Shown: one piece after another, positions 1 through 10,041 of the stretch
Numbering within the stretch: position 1 is the first letter of the stretch
How the letters are laid out: each line of letters opens with the position of its first letter
NCBI GenBank assembly: GCA_026770585.1
Contig: MU646588.1
Coordinates: forward strand, 333,991 to 344,031
Origin: Baffinella frigidus
Taxonomy: Eukaryota > Cryptophyceae > Cryptomonadales > Baffinellaceae
Direction: 5' to 3'
DNA length: 10,041 nucleotides
Program-made: the position numbers and the translations under genes
Notes under the pieces: generated by a model
The model's input: the letters and a program-made list of their open reading frames with translations, nothing else
What the model was told of the DNA's origin: nothing
The model's database searches: none

Positions 1-49
1 AGGTAGCGCCGGCAGAAAGCCAGGGTTCCGAAGTTCCGATCGATCACCC
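1..49 (-). CDS. METAP2: MetAP2 exon I (continues outside the window)
   Basis: After a split glycine codon the exon reads VIDRNFGTLAFCRRYL and then runs off the left edge. This matches human VINENFGTLAFCRRWL, at the start of the helical insert that sets type 2 apart from type 1 aminopeptidases. The acceptor is TCCAG at 54-50. The remaining part of the protein, including the last metal ligand Glu, must lie beyond position 1. Confidence 0.93.
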
Positions 50-186
50 CTGGATGATGGTTCAGGGTTAAGGGTTGTATGATAACCTCTTTAGCTTCAT
101 AATCCTATCCCGCGCCATCCGCTTGGTGGAAAGAGATTAGGAAGGGGGAAGGTTATGAGGGAGCTGCCGGCTAGATTACAGAGGTA

Positions 187-288
187 CCTCGCTCATAAGA
201 AACTGCCCCCCCCCATAGGACCACCAGAGGACCCTAGGCATAACCCTACTGTAGGGTCCTAGGGGGGTGCGGTTTCTTATGAGCGAGG
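187..288. mobile_element. Foldback element with 17-26 bp arms
   Basis: CCTCGCTCATAAGAAAC (187-203) is exactly complementary to 272-288, and the pairing extends inward with a few mismatches into C and G runs. The middle contains CCCTACTGTAGGG and CCTAGG palindromes, which recur in the 53-bp tandem repeat of another intron. Confidence 0.75.
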
Positions 289-300
289 CACCCCTGTACG

Positions 301-326
301 GGTGCCGAGGTTCCGGTCGATTACAC
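301..326 (-). pseudogene. Exon I 5' end copy with acceptor
   Basis: After CGCAG the copy reads G-VIDRNLGT, against G-VIDRNFGT in exon I. Four of the five differences in the nine shared codons are silent. It lies upstream of exon I, inside the last intron, and loses similarity after the Thr codon. Confidence 0.82.
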
Positions 327-329
327 CTG

Positions 330-450
330 CGTTGGGGTTTGGGGTTTGGGGTTTGGGGTTTGGGGTTTGGGGTTTGGGGTTTGAGGTTTTCGGGATTCGG
401 GATGTGAGGGTTTAGGGATTCGGAATTCGGGATTCGGGGTTCGGGATTCT
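330..450. repeat. Heptamer array: GGGGTTT then GGGATTC units
   Basis: About seven nearly perfect GGGGTTT units (332-385) grade into GGGATTC/GGGTTTA variants. A further short TTTAGGG run lies at 556-600. Both are G-rich on the plus strand. Confidence 0.88.
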
Positions 451-460
451 CGAGATTGGG

Positions 461-977
<517 letters not shown>

Positions 978-1089
978 TTATTACTTATCATTGAAATTTT
1001 AAAAGTTTAATTTGATTTTTTGTTATTTATTATTTATTAGGTATGATTTACTGTGAATTATTTATTGTTTATGGTTTAATGGTGTTTAT

Positions 1090-1240
1090 GGTTTATGGTT
1101 TAAAGTTGATGGGGTTAGGGTTCAGGGTGTAGGGTTCAGGGTTCAGGGTTTAGGATTTAGGGTTTAGGGTTTAGGGGTGTATGGTTCAGGTTTCAGGGTT
1201 CAGGGTTTAGGGTTGAGGGTTTATGGTTTAGAGTCTTGGG
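1090..1240. repeat. Telomere-like heptamer array (TTTAGGG/TTCAGGG)
   Basis: Heptamers of TTTAGGG and TTCAGGG type with variants, G-rich on the plus strand, inside intron G-H. An AT-rich island with TTTATGG-like units borders it. Confidence 0.85.
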
Positions 1241-1406
1241 TTTAAGGATGAGTGGGGTTGAGGTTTCCAGTTCAAGGAGTCAGGTTTCAAGTTCCGGGGA
1301 GGGGTGGAGGCGGGAGGCAACATCTAGATCAGTCTCCGTCTATTTGGGCTCACCAATTCGGACTCGCCCAGACACCTCCCCGTTACAAAATCTACGCGAG
1401 TTGGCA

Positions 1407-1443
1407 TCTAAACTTCCAAACTTATTAAGTTTGGAAGTTTAGA
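1407..1443. repeat. 37-nt palindrome
   Basis: Eighteen bases (TCTAAACTTCCAAACTTA) are followed, after one central base, by their exact reverse complement. It would form a nearly loopless cruciform or hairpin. It is not followed by a T-run, and a bacterial terminator reading does not fit the context. Confidence 0.85.
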
Positions 1444-1486
1444 CGTTTTCCGGCAGAAAAGGTGTTAACTAACGAGAGACTCTAAG

Positions 1487-1540
1487 CTCGTGCACGATGC
1501 CCTTGCCGGTGGAACCGAAGGTCTCGATCGCGAAGAACTC
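1487..1540 (-). pseudogene. Exon G 3' half copy (codons 22-39)
   Basis: This copy encodes [18 protein letters not shown] with one silent difference from exon G. Its donor is lost: GAG is followed by CTTAGA instead of GTGACG. It lies downstream of exon G and together with the upstream half at 1948-2013 makes one complete exon. Confidence 0.9.
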
Positions 1541-1574
1541 ACGACATTCGTACCGTACACCCAGCATGTCAACT

Positions 1575-1812
<238 letters not shown>

Positions 1813-1821
1813 TCACCTTTG

Positions 1822-2392
<571 letters not shown>

Positions 2393-2396
<4 letters not shown>

Positions 2397-2404
2397 GCGT
2401 GGAT
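2393..2404 (-). pseudogene. Tiny copy of the exon G start
   Basis: Twelve bases, ATCCACGCGGGG, equal the first four codons (IHAG) of exon G, with the acceptor changed from CAG to CAA. It borders the inner end of a possible foldback element. Too short to be certain. Confidence 0.45.
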
Positions 2405-2442
2405 TTGCCCCCCAAGGGACGGAAACGCGCGCGTATTATTTT

Positions 2443-2553
2443 TTTGCTATATTAGGGCAATTTAATATAACCTTTTGCTGTCGTAGGGGTTGGTTTTGGG
2501 CTATGGTAGACCTCTGTCGAGGCTAAGATAGCGAACTCCACCCTCAAGATAGC
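2443..2553. repeat. 110-bp GCTATCTTA element, copy 2
   Basis: It is roughly 85% similar by eye to 1822-1933, in the same orientation. Both copies lie a short distance upstream (in transcript terms) or downstream of exon G fragments, which suggests that they were duplicated together with them. Confidence 0.75.
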
Positions 2554-2631
2554 ACCGAGTCAGGCCACGCGATTTCAGCCGGACGAGTGTCTATCATATA
2601 TACCATTTCGGGGATCTCCGATCCGTTTTGA

Positions 2632-2688
2632 AACGAAAATTACTACACGGACGTGACCGGAAGCTCCAGGTGTGTAGTAAATTTCGTT
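2632..2688. repeat. Small foldback, 17-bp arms
   Basis: AACGAAAATTACTACAC at 2632-2648 pairs with 2672-2688 with one mismatch pair, around a 23-bp loop. Confidence 0.7.
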
Positions 2689-2765
2689 GCCAAATCGTAT
2701 TTATCATAAATACTAGCCGCGATTGGATTGCGAGATGAGCGTCTTGGACGCGTGCATATCCCTCA

Positions 2766-2930
2766 AGTGCCCAGTAGGCTCATACGCCCTACGGTAGGGC
2801 CCTAGGACCTGCCTAGGGAAGTGCCAGTAGGCTCATACGCCCTACGGTAGGGCCCTAGGACCTGCCTAGGGAAGTGCCAGCAGGCTCATACGCCCTACGG
2901 TAGGGCCCTAGGTCCTGCCTAGGGCGAGTT
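2766..2930. repeat. 53-bp tandem repeat, three copies
   Basis: Units start near 2766, 2820 and 2873, with period 53 and only a few differences. Each unit contains the near-palindromes GCCCTACGGTAGGGC and CCTAGGACCTGCCTAGG, so each unit could fold on itself. Confidence 0.88.
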
Positions 2931-3331
2931 AGGGTGAATATCCACCCTATGGCCACTTAAGGGGAACTGCCCTGGACCCTGGGCTGGCTGGTCGGTCGGT
3001 AGACACACGGGGCTACCCGTTTGACCAGAATGAAAGTCAGCTGTAGGCGTTTTGCGGGGGCTTGGTCACGTGTGCGACCGAAAAGCGATCGGACACGGAC
3101 CAGATGTAATGAAACTTACTACACATATTTACAATTGACATGTATTCTGTGTGCATGGGTGGCCTCGTGTGGAGGGCGTGTCCCGGGAGACAAGATTCTA
3201 GCTCTGCCTGAGTGAAACTGCGCTCGCCATAAATGCATTTTAGTTGCCCTTTTGTAGTGGAGTTTCTGCTCTGAATGTGTTTTGTGGCGAACCCAGTCTA
3301 ACTCAGACAGAGCTGGATAACAGTCTTTCAC

Positions 3332-3358
3332 CTGGTAGGGCCCGATGGAGTGTCCGTT
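3332..3358 (-). pseudogene. Exon F 3' end copy 3 with intact donor
   Basis: The copy reads NGHSIGPYQ, identical to exon F, followed by GTGAAAG, a better donor by general consensus than the GTTCAA of exon F itself. It is the farthest downstream of the three exon F tail copies. Confidence 0.85.
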
Positions 3359-3519
3359 GTTGAAGTTTGCTCTGTCTCAATCTATTTCGGCTCACCAATC
3401 CGGACCCGCCCGGGCTCTTTCCCGCTCAAATGTTGACGGATTCGTACCGCGAACCCAGCATGTCAACTTGAGAATGATGTGACAGTCAACCCGAGTGAGT
3501 TGGAGCTAGGAAATGGAAC

Positions 3520-3541
3520 CTGGTAGGGAGCGAAGGAGTGG
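3520..3541 (-). pseudogene. Exon F 3' end copy 2, diverged, with donor
   Basis: The copy encodes HSFAPYQ in place of HSIGPYQ and is followed by GTTCCATTTCC, clearly related to the GTTCAATCTCC after exon F. A further donor remnant without exon sequence lies at about 3644. Confidence 0.7.
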
Positions 3542-3807
3542 CTCTTTCCCTCTCCAAAGTTGACGAGTTCGTACCGCGAACCCAACATGTCAACTTGAGA
3601 ATAGAGCGACAGTCAACCCGAGTGAGGCAGAGCTGGGAAATGGAACCTCAGTCTATTCGGGCCAATTCGGACTCTCGCCAGGGCCCTTTCCCGCTCCAAA
3701 GTTGACGAATTCGTACCGCAACTCCAGCGTGTCAACTTAGGAATAGTCTAATTCGTACCGCAACTCCAGCTTGTCAACTTAGGAATAGTCAACTTAGGGA
3801 TCGTGAC

Positions 3808-3840
3808 CTGGTAGGGCCCCATGGAGAATCCGTTGAGGTT
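3808..3840 (-). pseudogene. Exon F 3' end copy 1, metal ligand lost
   Basis: The copy reads NLNGFSMGPYQ followed by donor GTCACG. The metal-binding histidine of NGHSIG is replaced by Phe, so this copy could not supply a working active site. Confidence 0.87.
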
Positions 3841-3867
3841 AGCTCTGTCTCAATCTATTTCGGCTCA

Positions 3868-5141
<1,274 letters not shown>

Positions 5142-5341
5142 TTACCTGGGGGAAAAAAAACGCACGTGTATGTTGTACCACGCAACGAACGGTTCAGTGA
5201 TCTTCCGGGGTGGAAGTATTGGGCGGACTTTTAGGGTTTAAAATACCGTATTTCAAGCCCTAAAAGTATGAAACGGCAAACACGCCAAGCCAAATGTGAG
5301 ATACAATCTATCAGATGACGGGATAAAACGAGGAGGGGCAC

Positions 5342-5415
5342 CGGGGGTTGAAGTAGTGGGTGAAGGCGCAGTCGATGATCCTTCCGTTGACTTGCGTCCT
5401 GAAGTCGAACTCCAC
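5342..5415 (-). pseudogene. Exon D 3' copy (codons 8-31) with donor
   Basis: The copy reads [20 protein letters not shown] then YFNP, ending in the same split codon and a GT. It differs from exon D by Lys to Glu, Gly to Arg and one silent change. About 120-140 bp of intron after it are also homologous to the intron after exon D. Confidence 0.92.
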
Positions 5416-5432
5416 ACACACATAACATTGGA

Positions 5433-5493
5433 GCCGTTTCGCACTTTTAAGGTTTAAAATACCGGTTTTTAGGCCCTAGAAGTACGAAACGGC
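5433..5493. repeat. 61-nt imperfect hairpin
   Basis: GCCGTTTCG.ACTT at the left pairs with AAGTACGAAACGGC at the right, and CTTTTAAGG with CCCTAGAAG. A related but left-truncated copy lies at about 5226-5278, as part of the exon D tail duplication. Confidence 0.75.
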
Positions 5494-5529
5494 GCCAACG
5501 CCAAGCCAAATGTGAGATATAATCTGCTA

Positions 5530-5935
<406 letters not shown>

Positions 5936-6024
5936 CACATGGGATATTACTGTGATCGGCGTTGGAACCCTGCTTTACAGGACCCCGCCTACTGGACAAT
6001 AACGCTGAGTAATAGTAGAGCGCC

Positions 6025-6062
6025 CCCAAGTCGGACTCCACTACGTCGTCGTACTGCAGATC
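6025..6062 (-). pseudogene. Exon D 5' copy (codons 1-12) with acceptor
   Basis: After a TTTCAG acceptor the copy reads DLQYDDVVESDLG, against [13 protein letters not shown] in exon D. It overlaps the downstream copy at 5342-5415 by about 17 bases of exon sequence, and both carry Glu where exon D has Lys. Confidence 0.85.
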
Positions 6063-6121
6063 CTGAAAGTAGAGAGGATGGTGGGGTTTGGGGTTTGGGG
6101 TGTGGGGTGTGCAGGAGGAGG

Positions 6122-6330
6122 ATAGAGCCAATGTGGTAGGACTTGGCCAAAGCGAACTTCGAAGTTGCAAGATTGCGAACTTCTAGATGGACTCTTTTGG
6201 ACATGTAGTGTTTTAAATTCAAATTTTGCAGTACAAATCGGTGTTTACTAATAATTACGGTCCATCTAGAAGTTCGCAATCTTGCAACTTCGAAGTTCGC
6301 TTTGGCCAAGTCCTACCACATTGGCTCTAT
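6122..6330. mobile_element. Foldback element with perfect 70-bp inverted arms
   Basis: The arms 6122-6191 and 6261-6330 are exact reverse complements over all 70 bases and enclose a 69-bp AT-richer spacer. There is no coding capacity. It looks like a MITE or foldback transposon; I see no clear target-site duplication at its borders, and the right border runs into a run of G. Perfect arm identity points to a recent insertion or to arm correction. Confidence 0.85.
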
Positions 6331-6571
6331 GGGGGGGGGGGGTGAGCGTTGGTACTGGGATAGGCGCGCCTCGGGACCCTTCGTAGATGACCCCCCCCCT
6401 CCCTCCGTTGCCCAACGTGAACGGGAACCGCGAACGCCCAACCATCTCCAGAGAGTCTTCAGAAAAGGCTCCGGCTAGCTGAGGCATGAGGCGTTGGGTG
6501 GCATGGAGGGGGGAGGGAAAGAGGCGGAGCTCATAAAAGTCTCTCTTGGGTACTAGAGGTCTCTCTCTCAC

Positions 6572-6633
6572 CGTCTTGTCGCCGCCGTTGGGCGTCCAGT
6601 GGGCCGCCACGTGGTTGATCGGGCAGCCATTCG
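6572..6633 (-). pseudogene. Exon C 3' half copy with donor
   Basis: The copy reads [19 protein letters not shown] followed by donor GTGAGA. Over 19 codons it has five silent differences and one replacement (Ser to Pro) relative to exon C, and keeps the catalytic histidine. Downstream intron bases are also similar (AAGAGAGAC...AGCTCCGCCTC). Confidence 0.92.
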
Positions 6634-6636
6634 TAC

Positions 6637-6796
6637 CAGGCAGGCAGACAGGCAGACAGGAAGACAGGAAGGAAGGCAGGAAGACAGGGTGGGATGGCGG
6701 ATGGAGGGATGGAGGGAGGGAGGGGTGGAGGGAGGGGTGGAGGGAGGGAGGGTGGGAGGGAGGGAGGGAGGGTGGTGGGAGGCAGGGAGGAGGCGG
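6637..6796. repeat. Purine-rich simple repeat (GGCAGACA, GGAGGGAG)
   Basis: A run of GGCAGACA and GGAAGACA units passes into GGAGGGAGGGTGG units. The strand bias is strong. The open frames here with Pro/Ser or Gly/Arg runs are repeat products. Confidence 0.85.
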
Positions 6797-6841
6797 AGCT
6801 AACAAAGGTCTCTCTTAGGTAAGAATAACGGTCTCGCTCAC

Positions 6842-6958
6842 CGTCTTGTCGCCACCGTTGGGGGTCCAGTGCGCGGCGACGTGGTTGATCGAGCAGCCAG
6901 TCGGGAACGCGATTCCACGATGCGGGTAATCTGCCTTGATCAGCTCCCGCACACGATC
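6842..6958 (-). CDS. METAP2: MetAP2 exon C, with the catalytic histidine
   Basis: The exon encodes 39 residues from [12 protein letters not shown] through [17 protein letters not shown] to TPNGGDKT. It contains the strongly conserved FPTGCS and AAHWTPN motifs; the histidine codon at 6869-6871 matches human His231, a catalytic residue and the site of covalent attack by fumagillin. The acceptor is GGCAG (6963-6959) and the donor GTGAGC starts at 6841; both phases are 0. Partial copies of its 5' end lie upstream (7109-7159, about 7257-7279) and of its 3' end downstream (6572-6633). Confidence 0.97.
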
Positions 6959-6967
6959 CTGCCATCC

Positions 6968-7221
6968 AAAAGTTAACAGTTGAGTACCAGCATCGTCAAC
7001 TTATGTATAGACTGGTTTGGTGTGACAGGGGGCATCCATCCTAAAGTTGACGGTTTGGTACCAGCATTGTCAACTTATGTATGTTTTGGTGTGACAGGGG
7101 GGCAAGGACGCGATTCCACGGTGCGGGTAGTCTGCCTTGATCAGCTCCCGCACACGGTCCTGATTTGGGGGGTAGGGGTTAGGATCAAAAGTTGACAGTT
7201 TAGTACCAGCATCGTCAACTT
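6968..7221. repeat. Three GTTGAC/GTCAAC hairpin repeats
   Basis: Copies at 6968-7005, 7043-7080 and 7188-7225 each read AAAGTT[GA]AC...GTACCAGCATnGTCAACTTATGTA. Each can form a stem of about 8 bp. They resemble the hairpin part of the composite repeat (TTCGTACC...CAGCATGTCAACTT). Confidence 0.82.
7109..7159 (-). pseudogene. Exon C 5' half copy (codons 1-17) with acceptor
   Basis: The copy reads [17 protein letters not shown] after AAATCAG, with three silent differences and no replacement. It ends within about five bases of where the downstream half copy (6572-6633) begins, so the two make one nearly complete exon C. Confidence 0.92.
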
Positions 7222-7256
7222 ATGTACGGCGCTCCCCAACCTGGCTCACTCACCCA

Positions 7257-7279
7257 GCGATCAGCTCCCGCACACGGTG
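7257..7279 (-). pseudogene. Second, shorter copy of the exon C start
   Basis: After TGACAG the copy reads HRVRELI and then diverges. The acceptor side runs straight into a composite repeat copy (7281-7326). Confidence 0.75.
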
Positions 7280-7607
7280 CTGTCACCAAATCGGAGAGCG
7301 CGAATAGACTGAGACAGAGCTAGGAGTTACAGTGAGAGCTGTTTCTGTACGCTCCTCTTTCTGGAGCGTGGGCAACCAGGATGCAATGAAGCAAGCAAGC
7401 GCGGAAGGAAGCAAGGTTGGCGGTGCGGGCACGAACAAATGATCGTTTTCCAGAGACACCGCCAGGGGGGCAGCAACTGCCCAACGCTGGGTGCACGCAA
7501 GGAGACGTGAGGGCAGGAGCGCTGGCTCTCGCAAGCGCCGGCTCTGACAAACAAGCACGCACGCAAGCACGGAATCAAGGAAGCAAGCAATGAGGCAAGG
7601 AAGCAAG

Positions 7608-7627
7608 CTAGGAAGGAGGACCTCGAT
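7608..7627 (-). pseudogene. Short copy of the exon B donor region
   Basis: ATCGAG followed by GTCCTCCTTCCTA equals the end of exon B and its donor (CTCGAG/GTCCTCCTTCCTA). Only about six exon bases are included. Confidence 0.55.
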
Positions 7628-7636
7628 ATTCTAAGA

Positions 7637-7688
7637 GTCCGGGTTCACGAAATCGCTTCGCCCGAATAGACTGATACAGAGCTAGGAA
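7637..7688. repeat. Composite intronic repeat, terminal part
   Basis: GAGTCCGGGTTCACGAAATC through AATAGACTGATACAGAGCTA matches 4688-4737 closely. Related pieces lie at 7273-7326 and 7789-7816, the latter directly after the donor of exon B, and at about 1326-1376 in the other orientation. Confidence 0.78.
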
Positions 7689-7822
7689 GGGGGACCCAGC
7701 GATGGGGGACGCTGCTGCAGTACGCTCAGGCGCGGAGGAGAGGAAAGGGCAAAGGTCCGCCAGGGAAGGAAGGAAGACATCGGTGCGCGCGAATAGACTG
7801 AGACAGAGGTAGGAAGGAGGAC

Positions 7823-7903
7823 CTCGAGCTTCTCGCAGAGGTCGATCATGAGCATGCCAGGCACGGCTATGCTTTGCAGGTACTTACGCGCCGTCCTGTG
7901 CAC
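7823..7903 (-). CDS. METAP2: MetAP2 exon B, start of the catalytic domain
   Basis: The exon encodes 27 residues, VHRTARKYLQ...PGMLMIDLCEKLE, equivalent to human [27 protein letters not shown]. The acceptor is GGCAG at 7908-7904 and the donor GTCCTC starts at 7822; both phases are 0. A start at ATG 7915, which would add MDRQ, is less likely because the alignment and the acceptor place the junction at VHR. Several degraded copies of its first bases lie upstream in the minisatellite, and a small copy of its donor region lies near 7608-7627. Confidence 0.95.
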
Positions 7904-8117
7904 CTGCCGATCCATCCCACCATCAGCCTCCCTGCCACCATCCGCATCACCCTCCCTCCCTCCCAACCACCGTCCCTCCCTGCCACCATCAGCCTTCCAG
8001 CCTCCAGCCAGCGACACCCCGCCCGTCCTGTGCACCTGCCACCACCACCCTCCCTGTCAGCGTCACCCTGTGCACCTGCGGAACACTCCTCCTACCACCA
8101 GCTTCCAGCCTGCGAGC

Positions 8118-8164
8118 ATCATGCTCCCTATGCGTTGCAGGTACTTGCGCACCGTGCTGTGCAC
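8118..8164 (-). pseudogene. Exon B 5' end copy with acceptor
   Basis: After GGGCAG the copy reads VHSTVRKYLQRI, against VHRTARKYLQSI in exon B, then decays. It sits inside the minisatellite region upstream of exon B. Shorter echoes of its first bases (CAGGTGCACAGG) occur at 8018-8038 and about 8061-8078. Confidence 0.82.
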
Positions 8165-8489
8165 CTGCCCAAGATACCACACCATCAGCACCACCCTCCC
8201 ACCATCAGCGTCCCTCCCTCCCACCACCACTCTCCCTCCCTGTCAGCATCACCCTCCCACCATCAGCCTCCCAGCCGATGTTCCCACTATCAGCACCACC
8301 CTCCCACTATCAGCATGCCGCTGCCTCCCACCGGCACCCATTTCTCAGTGTGAGCCAGCCTCCCGCCATCAGCGTCCCTCCCTCCCACCACCCTCCTCCC
8401 TCCCACCCTCCCTCCCGCCAAAACTCTCCTGATCCCAGCAAAAACCAGCCCCTCTCCAGCCACCAGCCTTCCAGCCTCCATCCTCCCGC

Positions 8490-8498
8490 ATATATATG

Positions 8499-8552
<54 letters not shown>
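8490..8552. repeat. AT dinucleotide microsatellite
   Basis: About 30 TA units with two interruptions near the left end, inserted in the pyrimidine-rich minisatellite. Confidence 0.95.
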
Positions 8553-8555
<3 letters not shown>

Positions 8556-8663
8556 ACCATCAGCGTCCCTCCCTCGCACCACCACCCCTCCCTGTCAGCA
8601 TCACCCTGTGCCCCTGCGGAACACTCCTCCCACCATCAGCCTTCCAGCCTCCTGAATGGGAGC

Positions 8664-8668
8664 GGATA

Positions 8669-8735
<67 letters not shown>

Positions 8736-8770
8736 ATATATATAGATATATAGATATATAGATAGATATC
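8664..8770. repeat. TATC tetranucleotide microsatellite
   Basis: About 16 CTAT units (8671-8735) followed by TATAGA/GATA variants; the two halves are partly complementary (TATC then GATA), so the tract can fold back on itself. Confidence 0.95.
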
Positions 8771-9077
8771 AGGCCTCCCGCCCTCAGCCCAGCCTCCCAC
8801 CCACCAGGAGCCAACCCTCCTGTCACCATCGCCCTCCCCTCCAACCACCCTCCCTGCCAGCATCAGCCTTCCATCCAGCCAGCGTCCGCCTTCCACCATG
8901 TTCAGGGTGCGATCGCGAGTGCCCCCCCCTCCAGCCCCCTCCAGCCCCCTCCAGCATCCTCGCCACCATCAGCCCACAGCCTCCCTCCCACCATCAGCCG
9001 TCCAGCCTCTAGCCAGCGTCAGCCTTGCTGCGTCACCCCGCCCGTGCGCTGCAGCTTCGGCATGTCGGTCAGTTTCT

Positions 9078-9214
9078 TCTCGAAAGATAACTGAATCAGT
9101 TCCCTAATTGGCGTTTGCATTCAATTAGGAGGCCTAATTAGATTTACTAAGCCCTAACTAATTTCTCCTATTCAACTCCTATTGAAAGGGAACTGATTCA
9201 GTTATCTTCCGAGA
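9078..9214. mobile_element. MITE-like element with 28-bp terminal inverted repeats
   Basis: The arms 9078-9105 and 9187-9214 (core AACTGAATCAGTTCCCT) match at 27 of 28 positions and enclose an AT-rich interior unlike the GC-rich surroundings. It has no coding capacity. No target-site duplication is obvious. Confidence 0.78.
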
Positions 9215-9552
9215 TGAAGTTGGCCCCACCGAATACCGAATACCGAATACCGAATACCGCACACACAATAGCCCACCCGCGGCCCTCCTCCAGTCTGGCT
9301 CCACACCTCAGCCTACCCCGCCCCATCCACCCCGGGAACCCCTTTTGGGAAACGTTTGGTCTTGGAAACTTTTTCCGGAAAGGAAGGAATAACGTACACC
9401 ACACGAGCGTTGGAGGCGGGAGTTGGGAGGCGGGGGGTGGCGGCGGTAGTTGAGGGTCGAGAGTAATGAATAAGAACAAATAAGTTAGTGACGGGAGCTA
9501 AGGCTCGAGAGTCGTAAAGAAGATGAAAGAAGTCAGTGGGAAGCAGGAGGCG

Positions 9553-9964
9553 GGTTTTAGGTTTTAGGGTTTAGGGCTTGGGGCTTAGGGCTTAGGGTTT
9601 AGGGCTTAGGGCTTAGGGCTGAGGGCTTAGGGTTTAGGGCTTAGGATTTAGGGCTTAGGGTTTGAGACTTAGGGTTTAGGGCTTAGGGTTTAGGGCTTAG
9701 GGTTTAGGGCTTGGGGTTTAGGGCTTAGGGTTTGGGGCTTAGGGCTTAGGGTTTAGGGTTTAGGGCTTAAGGTTTATGGCTTAGGGTTTAGGTCTTAGGG
9801 CTTAGGGCTTAGGGTTTATGGGCTTAGGGTTTAGGGCTTGGGGCTTAGGGGCTTAGGGTTTAGGGCTTAGGGCTTAGGGCTGAGGGCTTAGGGTTTAGGG
9901 TTTAGGGTTTAGGGCTTAGGGTTTAGGGCTTAGGATTTATGGGCGTAGGGTTTAGGGCTTAGGG
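9553..9964. repeat. Degenerate telomere-like heptamer array, about 410 bp
   Basis: Mixed TTTAGGG and CTTAGGG heptamers, often alternating, with single-base variants. The G-rich strand is the plus strand, so the transcript would carry CCCTAAA/CCCTAAG. The array begins ten bases after the exon A donor, so it is intronic and not a chromosome end. Confidence 0.92.
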
Positions 9965-9973
9965 GGCGCGGAC

Positions 9974-10041
9974 CTCAGCAGCCTCGCGAACCTCTTCGTA
10001 TGTGGTCGCCTCCAGCTTCTCCTGCTCTTTCAGCTCCGCCT
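9974..10041 (-). CDS. METAP2: MetAP2 exon A (start outside the window)
   Basis: This exon encodes 22 residues that begin with a charged run (AELKEQEKLE) and end in YEEVREAAE, which aligns with the human segment ending in DFREAAEA just before the catalytic domain. It ends at a GAG codon followed by the donor GTCCGC (9973-9968), phase 0. Joining to exon B gives REAAE-VHRTARKYL, which matches human [14 protein letters not shown]. The upstream boundary is not in the window. The charged run probably belongs to the end of the N-terminal extension typical of MetAP2. Confidence 0.88.

Larger units (their letters stand above)
6959..7822 (-). other. Intron B-C (864 bp)
   Basis: It contains copies of the composite intronic repeat (about 7637-7688 and 7273-7326, with a remnant at 7789-7816), a degenerate AAGC/GGAAGC-rich stretch (about 7382-7620), three copies of the GTTGAC/GTCAAC hairpin repeat near the acceptor, and two copies of the 5' end of exon C. 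Nothing in it looks like an independent gene. Confidence 0.8.
7912..9050. repeat. Degenerate pyrimidine-rich minisatellite
   Basis: Irregular units around CCACCATCAGC, CTCCCTCCC and CTTCCAGCCTCC fill 7912-8489, 8553-8663 and 8771-9050, broken by two microsatellites. Some units carry GTGCACCTGC, the complement of the exon B acceptor junction, so part of the array seems to derive from that junction. Confidence 0.8.
7904..9973 (-). other. Intron A-B (2070 bp), repeat-filled
   Basis: Running from the donor end this intron holds a telomere-like heptamer array (9553-9964), a unique GC-rich stretch with a short CCGAATA heptamer run (9228-9258), a foldback element (9078-9214), a pyrimidine-rich minisatellite broken by TATC and AT microsatellites, and several copies of the start of exon B (8118-8164, 8018-8035, about 8061-8075). 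No other coding signal was seen on either strand; the proline- and serine-rich open frames here are products of the minisatellite. Confidence 0.85.

Noticed and set aside
1407-1443. A transcription terminator
   Set aside because: The palindrome has no loop and no T-run and lies within a eukaryotic intron.
6266-6965. Proline-rich minus-strand frames of 179 and 144 codons
   Set aside because: They come from the purine-rich simple repeat on the opposite strand and overlap exon C and its copy out of frame.
7848-8655. Long Pro/Ser/His-rich open frames on the plus strand
   Set aside because: They are translations of the minisatellite and microsatellite units, with no domain or start signal.
9553-9964. 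A chromosome end
   Set aside because: The repeats are degenerate and lie between exons A and B of one gene, so this is an interstitial array.

Overview
The window is a piece of a eukaryotic nuclear gene, read on the minus strand. Nine short exons spell out the catalytic part of methionine aminopeptidase type 2 (MetAP2). They run from the stretch just before the catalytic domain (exon A, at the right edge) to the start of the helical insert of the domain (exon I, at the left edge). The lysine-rich N-terminus and the last part of the protein, with the final metal-binding glutamate, lie outside. Only 805 of 10041 bases are coding; the other 92% is eight GT-AG introns of about 0.7-2.1 kb. All nine exons join in one open frame.

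The organism is probably a unicellular alga or other protist. The exons are GC-rich with G/C at third positions, the introns are packed with short repeats and foldback elements, and heptamer arrays related to TTTAGGG (the telomere type of plants, many green algae, dinoflagellates and others) sit inside introns. I cannot name the species. There are no bacterial operons, promoters or RNA genes here.

Layout from right to left, in transcript order: exon A (9974-10041); intron with a degenerate telomere-like array, a foldback element, pyrimidine-rich minisatellite and microsatellites; exon B (7823-7903); intron with hairpin repeats; exon C (6842-6958); intron with purine-rich repeats and a 209-bp foldback element with perfect 70-bp arms; exon D (5585-5679); exon E (4791-4893); exon F (3919-4011); a 2.1-kb intron with an array of decoy donor sites, a 53-bp tandem repeat and small foldback elements; exon G (1669-1785); exon H (878-959); a last intron with telomere-like arrays; exon I (1-49).

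The most unusual feature is that the introns are littered with partial copies of the neighbouring exons. Copies of an exon's 5' end (with the acceptor) always lie upstream of that exon, and copies of its 3' end (with the donor) always lie downstream. For exons C, D and G the two partial copies are nearly complementary halves of one exon flanking the intact one. Several copies differ from the intact exon almost only at synonymous codon positions, which suggests that two diverged, both functional, versions of the gene have been mixed. A second noteworthy feature is a roughly 150-bp composite repeat found in at least four introns, in both orientations, often next to splice junctions, reminiscent of introner elements.
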